Source: Bacteroidales bacterium (lineage in GTDB: Bacteria; Bacteroidota; Bacteroidia; Bacteroidales; UBA1715). From it: a DNA stretch of 21,915 nt. Positions within the stretch are counted from its first letter, which is position 1. The number at the start of each line of letters is the position of its first letter. The notes beneath the pieces were generated by a model. It ran no database searches. It was not told the DNA's origin and worked only from the letters and a program-made list of their open reading frames with translations. Shown here one piece after another: positions 10,134 to 20,313 of the stretch. Where the stretch lies: contig JADKDL010000003.1 of the NCBI GenBank assembly GCA_016714605.1, forward strand, positions 1 to 21,915. The letters run 5' to 3'. The position numbers were made by a program, and so were the translations under genes.

Positions 10134-10141
10134 TACATTTG
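10134..10141 (+). promoter_or_regulatory. Possible -7 promoter box for grpE-dnaJ
   Basis: TACATTTG matches TAnnTTTG and lies 36 bases before the proposed grpE start, in the 241-base divergent gap between panE and grpE. No convincing -33 TTTG is visible at the right distance, and no CIRCE-type inverted repeat occurs. The remainder of this gap holds nothing else I can name. Confidence 0.35.
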
Positions 10142-10176
10142 TCGAAATCAGAAAGAAAAATGAAAATGTTCAGAAA

Positions 10177-10506
10177 ATGAATAAGAAAAAAGTAAGAAGA
10201 AAATACTATTGAAGAGGTATGCCCAAACAACCAAGAAATGAGTTGATAGAGGAGGCAAATTCACAATCAGAAACTGAATATGCAGACAATAACGAAGTAA
10301 CAAATGAGCAATCTTCCGAAAAAAAGTACCAAGTCTGAATTAGAAGAGATGTCTGAAAAATTGTCAGCTATGCAAGATAAACACATACGTTTAATTGCAG
10401 AATTTGACAATTATAAGAAAAGAACGTTTAAAGAAAACAGACCTAATAAAATCTGCAGGCGAGAACATTCTTATTAGGTATATTACCAATAGTAGATGAT
10501 TTTGAA
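10177..10506 (+). CDS. grpE: Nucleotide exchange factor GrpE, truncated at its C-terminal half
   Basis: GrpE releases ADP from the chaperone DnaK. The acidic, disordered N-terminus reads NELIEEANSQSETEYADNNE; after a shift comes the dimerising helix SELEEMSEKLSAMQDKHIRL, then IAEFDNYKKRT, KTDLIKSAGENIL and LLPIVDDFE, all standard GrpE. At this point, where about 75 residues including the beta-sheet head should follow, the text passes directly into DnaJ. The start is uncertain: ATG at 10177 (MNKKK, basic, then acidic after a shift) looks more like the family than ATG at 10219 (MPKQPRNELIEE). The loss is discussed as a finding; an assembly misjoin is likelier than a real fusion. Confidence 0.8.
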
Positions 10507-11593
10507 GAAAGAAGAAATAAAGAAGGCATACAGAAAACTTGCTATTCAATTTCACCCTGATAAAAATCCGGGCGATAAAGCTTCTGAAGAAAAATTTAAA
10601 GAAGCAGCCGAGGCTTATGAAATATTAAGCAACGACGATAAACGCAGGAAGTATGATCAATTTGGTCACATCACCGGCTTAGGGAAATTCGGGAGGATAT
10701 AGCGGTAACGGTAGTCAATGGACGTATTTTTCGCATTTTGGTGATGTATTTGGAGATATGGGTTTTGAGGATTTGGAGGATTTGGCAACCAAAGAAAAGT
10801 TCTCAGAGAGTAAATAAAGGCCCAATATTAGAATTAAAAGTTACGCTCGATCTTTAGAAGTAATAATGGAGCAGAAAAACTATAAAAGTTAAAAAGAAAG
10901 CCTAAAAAGAATGTAATGGACTAGGTGCAGAAAGCCCAATGACATTATAAACTGCTCACCTCCATGAAGTGGATATGTAACTAGAGTATCTAATACCTTT
11001 TTAGACAAATGCAACAAACCGCGCCTTATTCCTTCTTGCGGCGGCGAAAGGTAAAAACAATAGCTAAAAAATGCACTCATTGCTACGGCGAAGGTGTTGT
11101 TGATCAGAAGAAAATTGCAATTCCACATACCGGCAGGCGTAGGCGAAGGAATGCAACTTACCGTTTCGGGAAAAGGAAATACGCTCGGCAGACATGGCGG
11201 AATAAACTGCGATTTACTTGTAGTGATTCAAGAAGAAAAGCACCCTGAACTTGAAAGAGATGGTAACGACCCGATTTATAATCTAAACATAAGTATTCCT
11301 GATGCAATTTTGAGTAATACCACCGAAATACCTACCGCAGAAGGAAGAGCAAAAATTAAATGATCCGGGTACTTATTCCGGGAAAGTATTAAGACTACGA
11401 AACAAAGGTATTCCTGATGTGAACGGCTATGGAAGAGGCGATTTATTAGTAATATCTATATTTATATACCCAAAGAAGTAAGCAAAGAAGATAGAAAACA
11501 CTAGAAAAATTGCAAACTTCAAGTAGCTTTATTCCAAAGACAATAATAAACCTGAGGGGTTTTTTGATAGAATGAAAAGTTATTTCGAATAAT
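10505..11593 (+). CDS. dnaJ: Chaperone DnaJ, lacking the first ~17 residues
   Basis: DnaJ delivers unfolded clients to DnaK and stimulates its ATPase. The text begins inside the J domain at EEIKKAYRKLAIQFHPDKNP, with HPD intact, then GDKASEEKFKEAAEAYEILS and KYDQFGH. A Gly/Phe-rich segment follows (10690-10790). The zinc-finger region (10890-11095) is badly damaged; KECNGLGAESP, VSNTFLDK, PSCGGEG and AKKCTHCYGEGVV can be read in different frames. The C-terminal domains are IPAGVGEGMQLTVSGKGNTLGR, DLLVVIQEEKHPELERDGND, PGTYSGKVLRLRNKGIPDVN and KPEGFFDRMKSYFE, then TAA at 11591. The normal start MAKRDYYEVLG-type segment is missing at the grpE junction. At least seven shifts. Confidence 0.9.
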
Positions 11594-11601
11594 AAACATT
11601 A

Positions 11602-11631
11602 AAAAGTCCGGAAATATCCGGACTTTTTTTC
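11602..11631 (+). terminator. Rho-independent terminator after dnaJ
   Basis: AAAAAGTCCGG and CCGGACTTTTT form a perfect 11-bp stem around the loop AAATAT, with a GC-rich core and a run of seven T. It starts nine bases after the dnaJ stop and separates grpE-dnaJ from the protease gene. The A-tract on the other side means it could work in both directions. Confidence 0.88.
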
Positions 11632-11767
11632 TATAGTCACGGGTAATAATTCAAATTTATAGCAAATAAAAAGCAATAAACAAGAGAGATAAAATTGGAA
11701 TAAAGAAAAAATAATTAATTTAGTACAAATTAATACTTCAAAAGAAAACTTCAAATACAGTTTATAA

Positions 11768-14700
11768 ATGAGGCAAATAATTATATTATCACTATTTATT
11801 TTTCTTTGCATTCATTTATCTGCAAATGAAAATATTTATACATTTTCGCTACCCGATTATAAGATTACATACAAAAGAAAACACCTTAAAATACACAATA
11901 GTTCCATCTACAAAGGAGTACATCCGAATGAAGAAGGTGTTCCTGATCTTCCACTGTATACAGAAAAATAATTCTCAACACTAATGAAGAGATTTATTGG
12001 AGATAATTAATATTATTTACAAAGACAGCCCGATAAATGAAATATTACCAACACTGAAAAATAATAAAGGTACAAAACGAGAAATTAGCGACAAATCAAA
12101 AATATACACATTTAATAGTTTTTTCCTGAACAAATAATTGAATATTCACACCAATTCAAAATAGACTCATCATATTGTACAATATTCAAAAGAAGACCAT
12201 TTCAATACAACCCAACAAAAAAAATTTAAGAATAATTAAAAAAAAATAGAATATAAAATTATCACCAAGAATAGCGAATTTCCAGAAAAATTTAAACACA
12301 CATTCTTAAAAGACAATAATTTTTTAAATTATAAAAATCATTATTAAAAGGAATCTTCTGATAATTCATTCAATCACAAACTATTGATTTTGGGTCGCCG
12401 AAACTTTTCTTAATTCTCTAGATGCGTTTATAAGATGGAAAAGACAAAAGGATTTTACAAAATCGATAATTACAACCCGAAAACGCATCAGATTCAGAAA
12501 TTAAAGCAATTATAAAAGAGGAATACACAAAAAACAACTTTAGATATGTTTTACTTGTTGGTGATCATGAACATATACCAGCAATTTTCATTGCCTACAG
12601 GCATGTTCTGAAACTGCTTATACTTACCTTGATGGGTGAAGACTCATATCCTGAAATAGCAATAGGTAGATTTTCAGGAAAAACAGCAGAAGATATTAAG
12701 ATACAAGCTGATAAGGTTTTGAAATATGAAAAATTGTCAGTTTCAGAATCGAAATCATATAACAGATATTTAATGGTGGGGTCTGAAGAGGGACCTGGAG
12801 ATGACGCAGAACTTGACTACGAACATCTGATAAATATTAAAAATAAACTCAGAACAGTTAGCTATAAAGCAGGACATGAGCTTTACGACGGAAGTCACGG
12901 AAGTGAAGATAAGGTTGGAGATCCAACAAATATAGACTTTGCAAATGCAATAAATAGCGAATTAGGTCTTTTGATGTATGCCGGTCATGGCACTACAAAC
13001 TCATTAACAACAACAAACTTTTCAATTCCAAACATATCATTATTAAAGAATAAGACGCTTCCCTGTGGAATTTTTGCCGGTTGTGAGTTGGAAATTTTGA
13101 CAACGAAAATTGTTTAGCAGAATCATTTATGAGCGCAAGACACAATAGGATTTATTGCTTGTCTTGCTTCAACAGAAGAACAAAATTGGGAACCACCAAT
13201 GTATACTCAAGACTTCATAACTGATTGGATAATTCAAAACGAAATCGCACTAGAACATGCTATTTTAGGGAGAATAATAAATAATGCTCTGCATGAAATG
13301 AATAATGCTTATATTAAAAAGGGGTTTGAAACTACAGACACATGGGTGCTTTTGGAGACCCAACGCTTCAACTTATAACCGACACACTCAGTGATATTGA
13401 ATTATCAACAGCATCATCTACTACATTAGGAACTAATTATTTAGAAATAGAAACTTCTCTTGAAGATGCTGTAATATGTATAACTCAAAATGATTCAATT
13501 CTAGTTGCTTCTCACATCTATAAAGGGAACAACAAATTAGAATTTAACAAAATTATTTTCAGACACATTCTTATAACTGCTACTGCAAAAATAAAACAGT
13601 ACTTATCAAGAAAATTGCAGTTAATGAAGGGAATACACCATTTGTAAATATACAAGAGTGTACGTTTACAAACGAAGTTAAAAACACACATATTACGTAT
13701 AACGACACCATTTACAATTCATTACAAATAAAAAACACTTCGAATAAAGATTTAAGTAACGTAACAATAAAAATAGAATCTACAAATCAAAGTTTAACAT
13801 TTATAAAACCACAAATCTCCGTTTTAAACATTTCAGCACAAGAAATAAAATCTATAAATGATTTATTTACCTTTACCATAGCAGAATATCAATCTCAATT
13901 AAAAACGATTGAAATTAAAATTTCAATCTATTCAAACGAAATGAGTTGGGATTTTTTATATACTATTCCATTAGAAATACCAAGCGTACAAATAAAAGAT
14001 ATAAAATTCACCCCAAGCATTTACAGTAATCAAAATAATTATCCGGAAAGCGGTGAAATTATTCAAATGAATGTACAATTACTAAATAACTCATTGGGAA
14101 CTACAAGCATTGATAAAATTGAAATAGAAGGATTTCCTTACACTTCTATAATTGAACAGAAACTTCCATATAAATTGAATGGAAACCAAACCGGAAATTT
14201 CTCTTTTCTAGTAGCAATACCAACAGATTACAGCATTGATACGATTAAAAGTCAATTCAAAATTTATCATGATAAAATTCTATCAGACACAGTTGCTTTG
14301 ATAAAAATAAATAAACAAATTGAAGACTGGGAAAGTGGTACAACTTCTAAATTTGATTGGAAGATTGAAAATCAAACTTGGGCGATAGATTCAAATATGT
14401 ATGAGGGTGATTATTCCATAAAATCGCAAAAAATTAAAAACGATGACACTGCTACCTTAAGCATTGAATTTTTGGTTGAAGAAACTAACAATCTATCATT
14501 TTATTACAAAACAGAAACAGAAGCGACATATGATGAATTGAAATTCTATATTGATGATAGTTTGTATGTTTCATTTAGCGGAATTTTCGACTGGAAATTG
14601 TATAATACAATGGTTTCAACCGGATTACATACATTAAAATGGCAATACATTAAAGACTTTCAAGATTCCGACTCATCTGATTGTGTATGGTTAGATTTTA

Positions 14701-15266
14701 TAGAATTGCCAAAATTCAACGCAACAATACCGAATGAGATTTCATTTACAAATTGTATAGACACAATTTTAACAGCAGAGGAGGTATTTAATTATACTCT
14801 TGAAACAAGCGAACCGAATCAAATCTACAATTTTCAAAACATAAATTTGCCTACTTGGCTCACAGCCAAAAATAGCGACCAAAACATTACATTGTCGGGA
14901 ATTCCTCCAAAAACTACAATAGACACAATGTACCAGTTTTTGTTCGTGGCAAACAAAGCAGATTCTTTTACACAATGCGTGAATAAAATTAAAATAAAAA
15001 ATGAAACAAATGATATTTTAAATCACCTTAAACATAGGATTAATGTACATCCGAACCCTGCATCAGATTACATAAATTTGTATATATTTAACGACGAAAA
15101 TGAATACTTTTATCAAATAATGAGTATTCATGGAGTCTCACTAAAACAAGGAAAAGTTTCAAGCAAAAAAACTATTGATGTATCTGATTTATCTAATGGA
15201 ATTTACAATATAAAAATTCAAAAGGAAAATGAATTCATTTACAAAAAGCTTATTATAAAGAAATAA
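11768..15266 (+). CDS. Gingipain-family (C25) cysteine protease with type IX secretion signal
   Basis: A secreted cysteine endopeptidase. The signal peptide is MRQIIILSLFIFLCIHLSA. A badly shifted pro-region follows (11970-12540). The C25 catalytic domain reads NSLDAFIRWKRQKGF-like text, RYVLLVGDHEHIPA (about 12540-12590), YPEIAIGRFSGKT, LLMYAGHG with the catalytic His at 12986-12988, and GIFAGCE with the catalytic Cys at 13082-13084, then FIACLASTEEQNWEPP and DTW-GDPTLQL. C-terminal to this are Ig-like stretches and a beta-rich segment (14330-14710) with paired Trp and Asp residues. The last 80 residues are a type A sorting domain: NVHPNPASDYINLYI, MSIHGVSLKQGK, IDVSDLSNGIYNIKI and a basic end KKLIIKK. 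One shift near 13590 joins the two clean halves. About 1165 residues. Not assignable to Kgp, Rgp or PorU. Confidence 0.87.
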
Positions 15267-15376
15267 TTAATAAATTAGATAGAAACATTCGTGAGTGTAA
15301 GAACTCCCAGATAAAACCATGATTAATTCATGGATGTTCCATCTGACAATAAAAAAAACAATTAAAAAAGAAACAG

Positions 15377-17128
15377 ATGAAGTTTACAATATCAATAAGT
15401 CAAAAATTTGGAATTTCTTTTGGAATATTAACTCTTTTTGCAATTTTAGCTTTACAGATTACAAATCAACAAATAAATGATATTGATGAAAAAACTAATT
15501 CTATAATACACGAACAAAAAAACACTGAGAAGTTGCTTGTGCAATTATCAAATATTGTAAACGAATCTACACACCTCACAAAAAACTGGGCATACATAGA
15601 TTTTGAAGATAACTCACCCAAAAAAAAACAGACTAAAAATACATTTATACCTCACAATATCCATTGATAAAAAAACCAATTAGTTAAACACAAAAACAAT
15701 TGGGAAAAAATGATATTGAAACCTTTAAAAGAATCACATTATTAATAGAAGATACTTTATTCAAATATCAAAAAATTCTTATTACCGCATTGCCTAATTA
15801 CGATTCGTATTTAGATCAAAGAAATAAAAATTTGATTAAAAAATATGTTTCTCCAAGAGGTCTTATTACTAATTGTAACAATAAGATTTTAAAAAGAGTA
15901 AATCTACTCCAAACCAATTTTGAATCAAGCACAACTTATGCAATTCAAACATTGGAAACGGCAAATAACAGGTTGAAAAATACACTTATAATTTCGGTTA
16001 TAATCTTAATATTAAGCTCATTAATTCTCACTTATACAATTATCACACTCTTTGTATTTCCAATAAGTAAAATAAAACACTCATTAGATGAACTTTCATT
16101 GGGAATACTGCCTCCAAATATCAGTAACCAAAGGAGAGATGAAATAGGTGAAATAGTTAACAAGCTGAATGAGCTGACAACGAATTTGAAAAAAACAGCA
16201 GAGTTTTCGTTAGAACTTGGTAAGGAAATTGTAACGCCGAACTCAAAACGCTTAGCACCGACGATGTTTTTTAAGAAACTCTTTGCTTGAACTAAGAGAT
16301 AGCTTAGAATCGGCAACGAAAGAAGCAGAACAAAGAAGACAAAAAGAAGAGATTCAGAACTGGATAACCAACGGTTTAGCAAATTTCGCAGACATATTGA
16401 GACAAAATACCGATGATTTTAGTACTGTAGGAAACAACATACTGAGGTATTTAGTAGACTACATGAAAATAAATCAAGGTGGAATATTTGTCTACAATGA
16501 TGACAACCAAGAAAATCCATATTTAAAACTGATTGCGGTTTACGCGTACAACAGAATTAAATTTGCCGACAAACAAATACTACCGGGCGAGGGTCTTGTA
16601 GGCACTTGTTTATTAGAAAAAAATACGATCTACCTAAAAGAAGTACCCAATGGTTACTTGGAAATAACATCAGGATTGGGCAAAGCAAACCCAAGAAATA
16701 TACTTATCGTTCCATTAAAAATTGATAATAATGTACTTGGGGTAATAGAGCTTGCATCGTTCAATGATATTGAATTGCACGAGATTGAATTTATTGAAAA
16801 AATCGCAGAAAGTATTGCTTCTGCCTTGCAGACAGTAAGGATTAATGAAGGTACCCAGAAACTATTGGAACGTTCTAAAGAACAAGCAGAAGCAATGAAA
16901 TCTCAGGAAGAAGAAATGAGACAAAATATTGAGGAATTGCAAGCCACACAAGAGGAAGCTTCAAGAAAAGAAGAAAATCTTGAAAGAGAGCTCACTCAAG
17001 CCCATGACGAAATAAGTTCGCTCAGGAAAAAGATAGAAGAGCTTGAAAGAAATGCTGTGATTTCATTATCACCACCCATAGAAACTAAATCAAAAGTAAC
17101 ATTTACCGAAGACGAAGAAAATCAATGA
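15377..17128 (+). CDS. Membrane HAMP-GAF sensor protein with C-terminal coiled coil
   Basis: A signal-sensing membrane protein of unknown ligand. Transmembrane helix 1 is about residues 11-29 (FGISFGILTLFAILALQI). A periplasmic helical domain of roughly 170 residues follows, resembling four-helix-bundle sensors, with a shift near 15620-15690. Helix 2 is IISVIILILSSLILTYTII (about 15990). HAMP begins FPISKIKHSLDEL and includes RRDEIGEIVNKLNELT. A second shift lies near 16220-16290. The GAF domain (about 16370-16840) shows ILPGEGLVGTCLLEKNTIYL, ILIVPLKIDNNVLGVIELAS and ESIASALQTVR. A long coiled coil follows (EEMRQNIEELQATQEEASRK and heptads to 17050), then a short acidic tail. No kinase, phosphatase, cyclase or receiver domain is present. 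The TGA overlaps the gdhA ATG as ATGA. Confidence 0.82.
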
Positions 17129-18458
17129 AGATAGACTCAATAATTTCAGAATTAATACAGAAAAACCCACACGAACCTGAATATATTCAAGCCGTTACAG
17201 AAGTACTTGAATCTGTTAAAGACGTTTATGAAGCTAATAAGAATTTTGTAAAAGCTAATATTTTAGAAAGACTCATAAATCCTGACAGAGTTTTTATTTT
17301 TAAAGTTTCTTGGATGAACGATTCAGGAGAAATAAAAGTAAATACCGGTTATAGAGTTCAATTCAACAACGCTATAGGTCCATACAAAGGAGGGTTACGT
17401 TTTCACCCAAGTGTAAACCTGAGCATATTGAAGTTTTTGGGATTTGAACAAATATTCAAAAACTGCCTCACCACATTGCCAATGGGCGGTGCCAAAGGCG
17501 GTTCTGACTTTGACCCCAAAGGAAAATCTGACAATGAGATAATGCGCTTCTGCCAGTCTTTTATGCTCGAACTTTGGAAACATATTGGACCCAATACCGA
17601 CATCCCCGCCGGCGATATAGGCGTTGGGAAAAAGAAATTGGTTATCTATATGGAATGTATAAGAAACTAGCATCAGAAAACTCAGGAGTACTTACAGGAA
17701 AAGCATTAGAATGGGGCGGCAGTAGAATAAGACCCGAAGCAACAGGCTATGGAGTAATATATTTTACCCATGAAATGCTAGCAACCAGAAATGAAACCAT
17801 AAAAGATAAAACTATTTGCATTTCAGGTTTTGGAAATGTAGCTTGGGGAGCTGTAAAAAAAGCTAACGAACTTGGGGCTAAAGTAATTACGCTATCAGGA
17901 CCAGACGGATATATTTTAGATATGGAAGGCGTTTCGGGAGAGAAAATAGATTTCATGACCGAGCTACGAGCTACAAATAAGGATATTATAAAACCTTATG
18001 CAGAAAAATATAATGTTCCATTCTTTCCAAACAAACGACCTTGGGAAGTTCCTTGCGACATAGCAATTCCTTGTGCAACACAAAATGAATTGGACGAAGC
18101 CGATGCTGAAAATTTGGTAAAAAATAAATGTTTGTGTTTGTGCGAAGGAGCTAATATGCCTTGTACGCAAAAAGCTATTGAGATAATTAAAAACAGTAAA
18201 ATGCTGTATTCGCCCGGAAAAGCATCAAATGCAGGTGGCGTTGCTGTTTCGGGTTTGGAAATGACTCAAAATTCAGTTCGTTATACTTGGGCAGAACAGG
18301 GCGTTGACGACAAATTGAGAAGAATAATGATAGAAATACACGAAGCATGTGTTACCTATGGCAAAACTCCCGATGGAACAATTGACTACGTGAAAGGTGC
18401 CAACATTGCCGGATTCCTGAAGGTAGCTCAAGCTATGTATGACCAAGGTATTATGTAG
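17125..18458 (+). CDS. gdhA: Glutamate dehydrogenase, hexameric, probably NAD-linked
   Basis: Interconverts glutamate and 2-oxoglutarate plus ammonia. The N-terminal substrate domain contains TGYRVQFNNAIGPYKGGLRF, LTTLPMGGAKGGSDFDPKGK with the catalytic Lys, and NTDIPAGDIGVG. One missing base near 17625 breaks the frame; repair gives EIGYLYGMYKKLASE and a 444-residue protein, the usual size. The dinucleotide domain has GFGNVAW (17826-17846) and SGPDGY (17895-17912). The latter resembles the NAD-specific Clostridium symbiosum and Porphyromonas enzymes; the NADP type usually has S-D-S-x-G here. The C-terminus has PCATQNELDE, EGANMPCTQKA and ASNAGGVAVSGLEMTQNS. Coupled by ATGA to the sensor gene upstream. 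The NAD preference is inferred from that motif alone. Confidence 0.95.
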
Positions 18459-18521
18459 AAAAATAATAAACAGAATTGCTTTTTTTGATTATTCACTTGT
18501 CTAAAAAACAAACGTTTAACT

Positions 18522-18935
18522 ATGAAGTTTTTATTAAAAATAATATTCACCTTGGCTGTATTTCTCATTTGCAATATTGCTTTTTCGCAAACTAGTAATG
18601 ATTCCGAAAAGGTAAGCAATGTGCCAAAACTCAATAAAAAAAATGAGAAATATATAAACTTTCTCCAGCAAAATATGCTTTACCCGCCCTTAGCTCATAA
18701 GCAGAACATACAGGGAGAAGTAGAAGTTCAGTTTACCGTAGCCAAAGATGGTAGTATAAGAGATATAATTATTAAAAAGCCATGTCATCCGATACTAGAC
18801 TCGACAGCAATGATTGTAATGAGAAGTATGCCCAAATGGAAACCTGCAAAATTGAATGGAAAAAAGGTTGACGTTGTCTATTCTATTCCAATCAACTTCG
18901 CCATTCCCAAGCTAAAAACAAAGAAACAACGATAG
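18522..18935 (+). CDS. Periplasmic TonB C-terminal domain protein
   Basis: A 137-residue protein with a signal peptide or N-terminal anchor (MKFLLKIIFTLAVFLICNIA, then FSQT) and a complete TonB C-terminal domain: FLQQNMLYPPLAHKQNIQGE, VEVQFTVAKDGSIRDIIIKK, LDSTAMIVMRSMPKWKPAKL, GKKVDVVYSIPINFAI. The YPPLA, V-x-V-x-F-x-V and MPKWKPA blocks are the hallmarks of Bacteroidota TonB-C proteins. Unlike true TonB it has no long Pro-rich spacer, so it may not span the periplasm to an outer-membrane receptor; a small energy-transducer-like or envelope role is possible. It lies 63 bases after gdhA on the same strand and converges on the aminotransferase gene with only 27 bases between the stops. The frame is intact. 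Confidence 0.85.
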   Translation: MKFLLKIIFTLAVFLICNIAFSQTSNDSEKVSNVPKLNKKNEKYINFLQQNMLYPPLAHKQNIQGEVEVQFTVAKDGSIRDIIIKKPCHPILDSTAMIVMRSMPKWKPAKLNGKKVDVVYSIPINFAIPKLKTKKQR

Positions 18936-18962
18936 AACAATAATATCGCAATTTAAAAAGCA

Positions 18963-20288
18963 CTATTTATCACTTAATTCTTTCATAAGTGCGTAATCAA
19001 CAGCATCTCTAATAAGAACTACCGCTTGTTTCAATTGTTCAATAAGCTCAAATCCGTAAGAAATTCGCAGTTGATAATTTCCTAATGAGCGTTTTAAATC
19101 TTCATTTTGAATGCATATAGCACCCGGAATATAAATAAGTCGGGGTAGTTTCTCTCCATTGCCATCAATTTCAACATTGCCTGTGGTTCGGCTAAGAAAC
19201 TTATAAAAAGAAGATTCCTTATGAGTAGGCACACAAAGCGTCATATAGAAATAAAAACCGGCATCGCCACCATACATATTTATTAAACGGTGTTCTAAGG
19301 TAGCATTCAAAAACTCAGACAATACAAAAGCCTTTTCACGGTATGCACTATTTACAAATTGCAATTGCGTTTTTATGTAATGCGTAAGCAACCAAGCTGT
19401 AATTTCCTGATTTATTAACGGAGCAGAAAAACCAATATCAGAAACAACTTGATCAAGCAAGTTCAAGTATTTTAATATTCTTCGATAACACATAACCAAT
19501 TCTAAGAGCCGGAGCAATAATTTTGAGAAAGTACCTACCTCAAACACCACATTATTATCATCGAAAGAAAGAGCACTAATTCTAGGCTCAAGCTCCTGAT
19601 TGTGAATTATATCTTCATAAGCTCGATCAAAAATAACCGGAATAGAAACATTATATTTAATTTTTATTTCTGCAATTAATTTTACAATTTCTTTTCTTCT
19701 TGCATTTGACAAAATTGTACAAGAAGGATTGTTAACAGTAACGATATACAAAAATCGCAAACGACTAATATCTATCTTTCAAGAAGTTCTTTGAGCAAAT
19801 CGGTCTGAATGCCATCATTATCCTCGGGAACGGTTACAACATCAAAACCTTTTCTAACTAATGTATTGCAATAGATATAATACATTGGATCGGCAGTGAT
19901 TACAATACCCGGAGAAAAAATATCGGCAAAGCATTAAGGATACTTGTAGCTCCATTGGCACCAATAGAGATTGCAATTTTAGTAAAATCTACGGTGAGTC
20001 CGCCAATAGCATTATCAATGTAATATTTTTTTATAGCCGTTTTGAGAGCCGGTGAACCATCGGCACCACCATAATTGAGAGCATTTCTGTAGGTTACCGG
20101 ATCATTTATAACCTCCTTAAAAGCAGTTGCAATGAGTTCTGCAGGAATTGTATCATCATTTACATACCCAACACCCAAATTTATATCTATACCCTCACGA
20201 AAATCGAAGCAAAGCCCTTTGTCATTTCATTTACCGGAGATCGGTTTGCCACGACTGCTGAGCGTATTTAGATAAAAGTATCACACAT
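18963..20288 (-). CDS. PLP-dependent aminotransferase, class I/II fold
   Basis: A fold-type I aminotransferase; the substrate cannot be assigned. From an ATG at 20288 the joined frames read NRSPVNEMTKGFASIF, REGIDINLGVGYVNDDTIPA, NYGGADGSPALKTAIKKYYI and FTKIAISIGANGATSIL (phosphate-binding region). Then come VNNPSCTILSNARRKEIVKL, FDRAYEDI with the Asp that pairs with the pyridine nitrogen and a Tyr, and GTFSK with the Schiff-base Lys at 19521-19523. After it the text reads LLLRLLELVMCYRR, but a local shift gives the family's IIAPALRIGYVLSKNI, so two compensating errors are present. LRISYGFE holds the carboxylate-binding Arg. Length about 440 residues. It begins 25 bases after the uvrB stop, so the two are probably cotranscribed. 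It resembles the 2-aminoadipate/aromatic group. Confidence 0.85.
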
Positions 20289-20313
20289 GATTATATAGTA
20301 TCAATAAAATAAA

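Noticed and set aside
15310..15340. CATGA-TTAAT-TCATG inverted repeat before the sensor gene
   Set aside because: Only a 5-bp AT-rich stem with no T-tract; too weak to call an operator or terminator.
17395..17673. Open frames antisense to gdhA
   Set aside because: They mirror the strongly conserved GDH substrate-binding region and carry no start context or motif.
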